From contig JBIOYC010000042.1 in NCBI GenBank assembly GCA_044869955.1, forward strand, positions 1 to 7,232: a stretch of DNA of 7,232 bases, given 5' to 3'. A program made the position numbers and the translations under genes. The DNA is from CALMKX01 sp044869955 (GTDB lineage Bacteria; Acidobacteriota; Thermoanaerobaculia; Multivoradales; SZUA-115). Positions 4,472 through 7,232 of this stretch are shown here, in pieces (positions within the stretch are counted from its first letter, which is position 1; the number at the start of each line of letters is the position of its first letter). Under the pieces are notes generated by a model that was not told the origin of the DNA, searched no databases, and saw only the letters and a program-made list of their open reading frames with translations.

Positions 4472-7232
4472 ATGGAGCTGCTCGATCTGCTGGTCCGGAT
4501 CGTCATCGGCCTCGGCGTGCTCGCCGCTCCGGTCTACAAGCTGGTCGTCTGGTGGATCCGGCGCCGGCACTGTAAGTGGCTGGAAGAACAGGACATCCAG
4601 CCCCGAGGACGGCCCGGCCTGGTGCACTGGGTCCGAGTCGGCGACAGCCATCTCGAGATCGTCCGGCGCATCCTCCTCTGCCGCATCGATCCCAACATCC
4701 CGACCGACCAAGGTCGAACCGCCCTGGTCGAGGCGGTCCTCGCCGGCCAGGCCGAGACCGTGCGGCTGCTGCTTCGCGGCGGCTTCCTGATCAAGAAGGC
4801 CGATCCCAGCCGGCCGGCGCCGCCGGCGCTCACCCCCCTCGGCGCCGCCGTGCTGGCCCGACGAGAGGACCTCGAGACCTGCCTGCGGTCGGCCGGGGCT
4901 CGCGAGGAAGGCGGCGCCGGCGCCCGGCTCCTGGTCGCGACCCAGGATGGCGATCTCCAGCGGGTGAAGGATCAGATCGCCTTGGGCGCCAGCCTCTCCG
5001 CGCGCACCGCCGACGGCAGTCCCCTGCTGCTGGAGGCGGCGCGCCGTCTGAGCGGCAATCCGGCGGTCCTCGAGGAGCTGCTGCGGGCTGGTGCTCGGAT
5101 CGACGAGACCGACAGCCAGGGCCGCACCGCCCTCATGGCCGCGGCCGAGGCCGGCAACCTCGCAGCGGCCGAGCTGCTGATCCGCCATAATGCGGATCTC
5201 TTCCTCCTCGACGTGGCCAGAGACTCCGCGGCCTCGTTGGCCTCCAGACATCCCCGCAGCGGGGCGGTGGCCAGGCTACTCGAAGCCCACGGGGCTACCC
5301 CCACGCAAACGCCCCAGGCCCTGCTCCAGGAACGGGCGGAGGCAGCGGTGCAAGCGGGGCAGCCGGGTCGTCCCTCGACGGAGGCGGAGCAGGCGGCCCT
5401 GCAGGACCTGCCTCGCGAGTGGGTCGATCGTCCCCTGGCTGGTGGCAACGCGCTGATCCACCTGGCCGCCGAGCGCGACCGAGGCGACGCCGTGAGGACT
5501 CTGGCCGGGCGGGGCGCGGATCTCGACCGGCCGGATGCCGAAGGCCGCCGGCCCTTGGCGGTCGCGGTCACCGCCAAAGCCGCGGAGAGCGCGCGCGCCC
5601 TGCTCGAGAAGGGCGCGCAGCCGGACCTGAGAAACGCCGACGGCGACGCGGCGGTGCACCTGGTGGCGCGGGCCGGGGACCTGGCGATCCTCGAGCAGCT
5701 GATCCGCCACCGAGCCCGGCTGGACCTGCCCGGCCGCGACGGCGCCCCGCCCTTGCTGGTGGCGGTGGCGGCGGGCCAGCGAGAGGTGGTGGCGCGGCTG
5801 CTCGCTGCGGAAGCGCCGGCGGACGGGGCGGATCTCCACGGCGCCACGCCCCTGCTGGTCGCGGTGCTCGAAGGCTACGGCGCCATCGCCCAGCTGCTGC
5901 GGGAGCATGGCGCCCAGGTCGGGGAACGGGAGGCCCGCCTGATCCTCGCCGCCGAGCGGGGGGACCTCGCGGAGGTGGAGGCCCAGCTCGCGGCCGGCGC
6001 CTCGCCGCGGGTGCGAGCACCGGGCGGCCGCTCGGCCCTCTCGGGGGCGGTCCGGCGTGGCTGGAGCGCGATCCTGCGGCGCCTGCTCGCCCTTCCCGAA
6101 CGCCAGCGGCCCGAGCTCGAGCAGACCGACGAGCGGGGGCGCACCGCCCTCATGCTGGCCGCCGCCAACGGCCACGGCGAGGCCGTCCGCCTCCTTCACA
6201 AGGCGGGCGCCAAGGTGGACGCCCGCCGGCGGGACGGGGCCACCGCCCTTCATGACGCGGCGCACGCCGGGCGCAGAGACCTGGTCGAGCTGTTGTTGGA
6301 CCTCGGGGCGGGCGTCGACCGGGCGCGCCAGGACGGGCGCTCCGCCCTTCTGCTCGCCGCCGAGCGGGGGCATCTCGAGGTGGTGCGCCTGCTGATCGCC
6401 CGCAAGGCAGACGTCAACCTCAAGGCCCGCTCCGGGGAGACCGCCCTGATGCTCGCCTTGCTCCGGGACGATCCGACGATGGTGCAGGTCCTGCGCGGGG
6501 CCGGGGCCCGTGAGGGGGAGCGGGAGGCGGAGCTCTTCCTCGCGGCGCAGCGGGGGGATGCCGGCGCCGTCACGGCCCTGCTGGCGGCCGGCGTGCCGCC
6601 CGACGTGCGACCGCGGGGCGGCAAATCCCCGCTCCTGGTGGCGGCGGAGCGCGGTCACCTGGGGGTGGTGGAGGCGCTGCTCGACAAGGGCGCCAACGTC
6701 AACGATCAGTCCTGGCAGGGAGCCTCGGCCCTCGAGCGGGCGGCGGGGGAGGGCCACCTGCGAGTGGTGCGCCGGCTGCTCGGCGCCGGCGCTTCGCCCA
6801 ACCTCGAAGGCCGCGGCGGTCGAACGGCCCTGATGGTCGCCTGCCTGCGCGGGCACGTGACCACCGCCACGGCGCTGATCAGGGCCGGTGCCGATCCCGA
6901 GGCGAGGGACCACCAGGGCCGCACGCCGCTGATGGTGGCCATCCTCGAGGGGCATTCCCAGCTGGTCACCCTGCTCGACGAGCGTGGCGCCCGGGCCGGG
7001 GCGGCGGAGGCGGGGCTGATCCTCGCCGCGGAGCAGGGCCACGCCGCTCAGGTGCAGCACTTCCTCGCCGATGGTGCCGAGGTCGATGCCGTGGGCTCTC
7101 GGCGACGCACGGCGCTGCTCGGAGCCTGCCAGCTGGGGGCGACCGCGGTGGGGGAGACCCTGCTGGCGAGCGGCGCGGATCCGGACCTGCGCGGCGGCCA
7201 CGACCGCATCCCCCTCGCTGTCGCCGCCCGGG
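4472..7232 (+). CDS. Membrane-anchored giant ankyrin-repeat protein, partial (N-terminal 920 residues)
   Basis: The frame is open from the ATG at 4472 to the right edge (920 codons plus one base), so the C-terminus is missing. Residues about 4-28 form one hydrophobic helix followed by RRR (30-32); with so short an N-terminus, the positive-inside rule predicts the rest faces the cytoplasm. Seven degenerate ankyrin repeats occupy about 48-274. A non-ankyrin linker (about 275-324) follows, then about 19 repeats from 325 to the edge. Most match the consensus G-x-T-A/P-L, x-x-A-A, G-H, V-x-x-L-L, G-A; clear examples start at 556, 622, 717, 783 and 816. Short units lacking the G-x-T-P-L turn recur at about 148, 485, 683 and 844. 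Ankyrin repeats bind other proteins; no catalytic domain is visible, though one could lie downstream. A role as a tethered scaffold or inhibitor is inference. The gene is divergent from the permease gene and I do not recognise it as a named gene. Confidence 0.93.
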   Translation, partial: MELLDLLVRIVIGLGVLAAPVYKLVVWWIRRRHCKWLEEQDIQPRGRPGLVHWVRVGDSHLEIVRRILLCRIDPNIPTDQGRTALVEAVLAGQAETVRLLLRGGFLIKKADPSRPAPPALTPLGAAVLARREDLETCLRSAGAREEGGAGARLLVATQDGDLQRVKDQIALGASLSARTADGSPLLLEAARRLSGNPAVLEELLRAGARIDETDSQGRTALMAAAEAGNLAAAELLIRHNADLFLLDVARDSAASLASRHPRSGAVARLLEAHGATPTQTPQALLQERAEAAVQAGQPGRPSTEAEQAALQDLPREWVDRPLAGGNALIHLAAERDRGDAVRTLAGRGADLDRPDAEGRRPLAVAVTAKAAESARALLEKGAQPDLRNADGDAAVHLVARAGDLAILEQLIRHRARLDLPGRDGAPPLLVAVAAGQREVVARLLAAEAPADGADLHGATPLLVAVLEGYGAIAQLLREHGAQVGEREARLILAAERGDLAEVEAQLAAGASPRVRAPGGRSALSGAVRRGWSAILRRLLALPERQRPELEQTDERGRTALMLAAANGHGEAVRLLHKAGAKVDARRRDGATALHDAAHAGRRDLVELLLDLGAGVDRARQDGRSALLLAAERGHLEVVRLLIARKADVNLKARSGETALMLALLRDDPTMVQVLRGAGAREGEREAELFLAAQRGDAGAVTALLAAGVPPDVRPRGGKSPLLVAAERGHLGVVEALLDKGANVNDQSWQGASALERAAGEGHLRVVRRLLGAGASPNLEGRGGRTALMVACLRGHVTTATALIRAGADPEARDHQGRTPLMVAILEGHSQLVTLLDERGARAGAAEAGLILAAEQGHAAQVQHFLADGAEVDAVGSRRRTALLGACQLGATAVGETLLASGADPDLRGGHDRIPLAVAAR
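5294..5443 (+). other. Non-ankyrin linker between two ankyrin blocks
   Basis: Residues about 275-324 of the ankyrin protein lack the repeat consensus. The stretch is rich in glutamine, alanine, glutamate and proline and contains helix-prone runs such as QALLQERAEAAVQ (282-294) and TEAEQAAL (303-310). It separates seven degenerate repeats near the membrane anchor from the longer, better-conserved block. It could be a flexible hinge or a helical insert; no known domain is recognised. Confidence 0.5.
5924..7232 (+). repeat. Higher-order repeat inside the ankyrin gene
   Basis: Three copies of a multi-ankyrin module follow one another. Copy 1 spans residues 485-682 (5924-6517, 198 residues, six units). 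Copy 2 spans 683-843 (6518-7000, 161 residues, five units). Copy 3 begins at 844 (7001) and runs off the edge. Each opens with a related short unit: EREARLILAAERGD, EREAELFLAAQRGD and AAEAGLILAAEQGH. Each is preceded by a unit ending in GA plus a few polar residues. A fourth, more diverged boundary lies at residues about 148-161 (ARLLVATQDGD). The copies have diverged in DNA as well as protein, so the duplication is old. Confidence 0.6.

Noticed and set aside
5276..7201. 641-codon open frame on the minus strand opposite the ankyrin gene
   Set aside because: It mirrors the repeated, GC-biased codons of the ankyrin gene, its protein lacks any domain, and the ankyrin frame has the consensus repeats. 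Long antisense frames are expected at this GC content.
5924..7232. Regular repetition read as a CRISPR array or DNA tandem repeat
   Set aside because: The periodicity is about 99 bases, stays in frame and is far from identical at DNA level; it is ankyrin protein repeats.

Overview
The window is very GC-rich (roughly 70%) bacterial DNA with tightly packed genes, strong GGAGG-type ribosome binding sites and short gaps. The best taxonomic hint is the long orphan permease in the middle. It has the duplicated MacB/FtsX layout of the family named 'acidobacterial duplicated orphan permease' (ADOP), so a high-GC member of Acidobacteriota, or a neighbouring phylum that carries this family, is the most likely source. 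That is inference from one family plus base composition; no rRNA or other marker is present.

Layout. (1) Positions 2-811, minus strand: the first 270 residues of a major facilitator superfamily (MFS) transporter whose 3' end lies beyond the left edge. (2) Positions 812-1102: a divergent intergenic region. Read toward the transporter it holds a structured-leader candidate that partly resembles the 3' half of a TPP riboswitch, followed by three GC-rich hairpins. Read the other way it holds a plausible promoter and an inverted repeat. (3) Positions 1103-1774, plus strand: an exported DsbA-like thiol:disulfide protein with a CFYC active site. (4) Positions 1778-4282, minus strand: the 834-residue ADOP-type permease, convergent with the thiol protein, with only three bases between the two stop codons. 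(5) Positions 4283-4471: a second divergent intergenic region. (6) Position 4472 to the right edge, plus strand: the first 920 residues of a very large ankyrin-repeat protein with one N-terminal membrane anchor, about 26 visible repeats, a non-ankyrin linker, and a higher-order repeat of five to six ankyrin units.

How the genes work together. Nothing in the sequence ties them into one pathway. The layout is two divergent pairs and one convergent pair, so no two neighbours share a transcript. All four products are predicted to be in or across the inner membrane. The ankyrin protein is the least ordinary item: a tethered, probably cytoplasm-facing solenoid with an internally duplicated architecture. 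I did not find a convincing new multi-gene system. The most unusual signals are the ankyrin super-repeat and the transporter leader.
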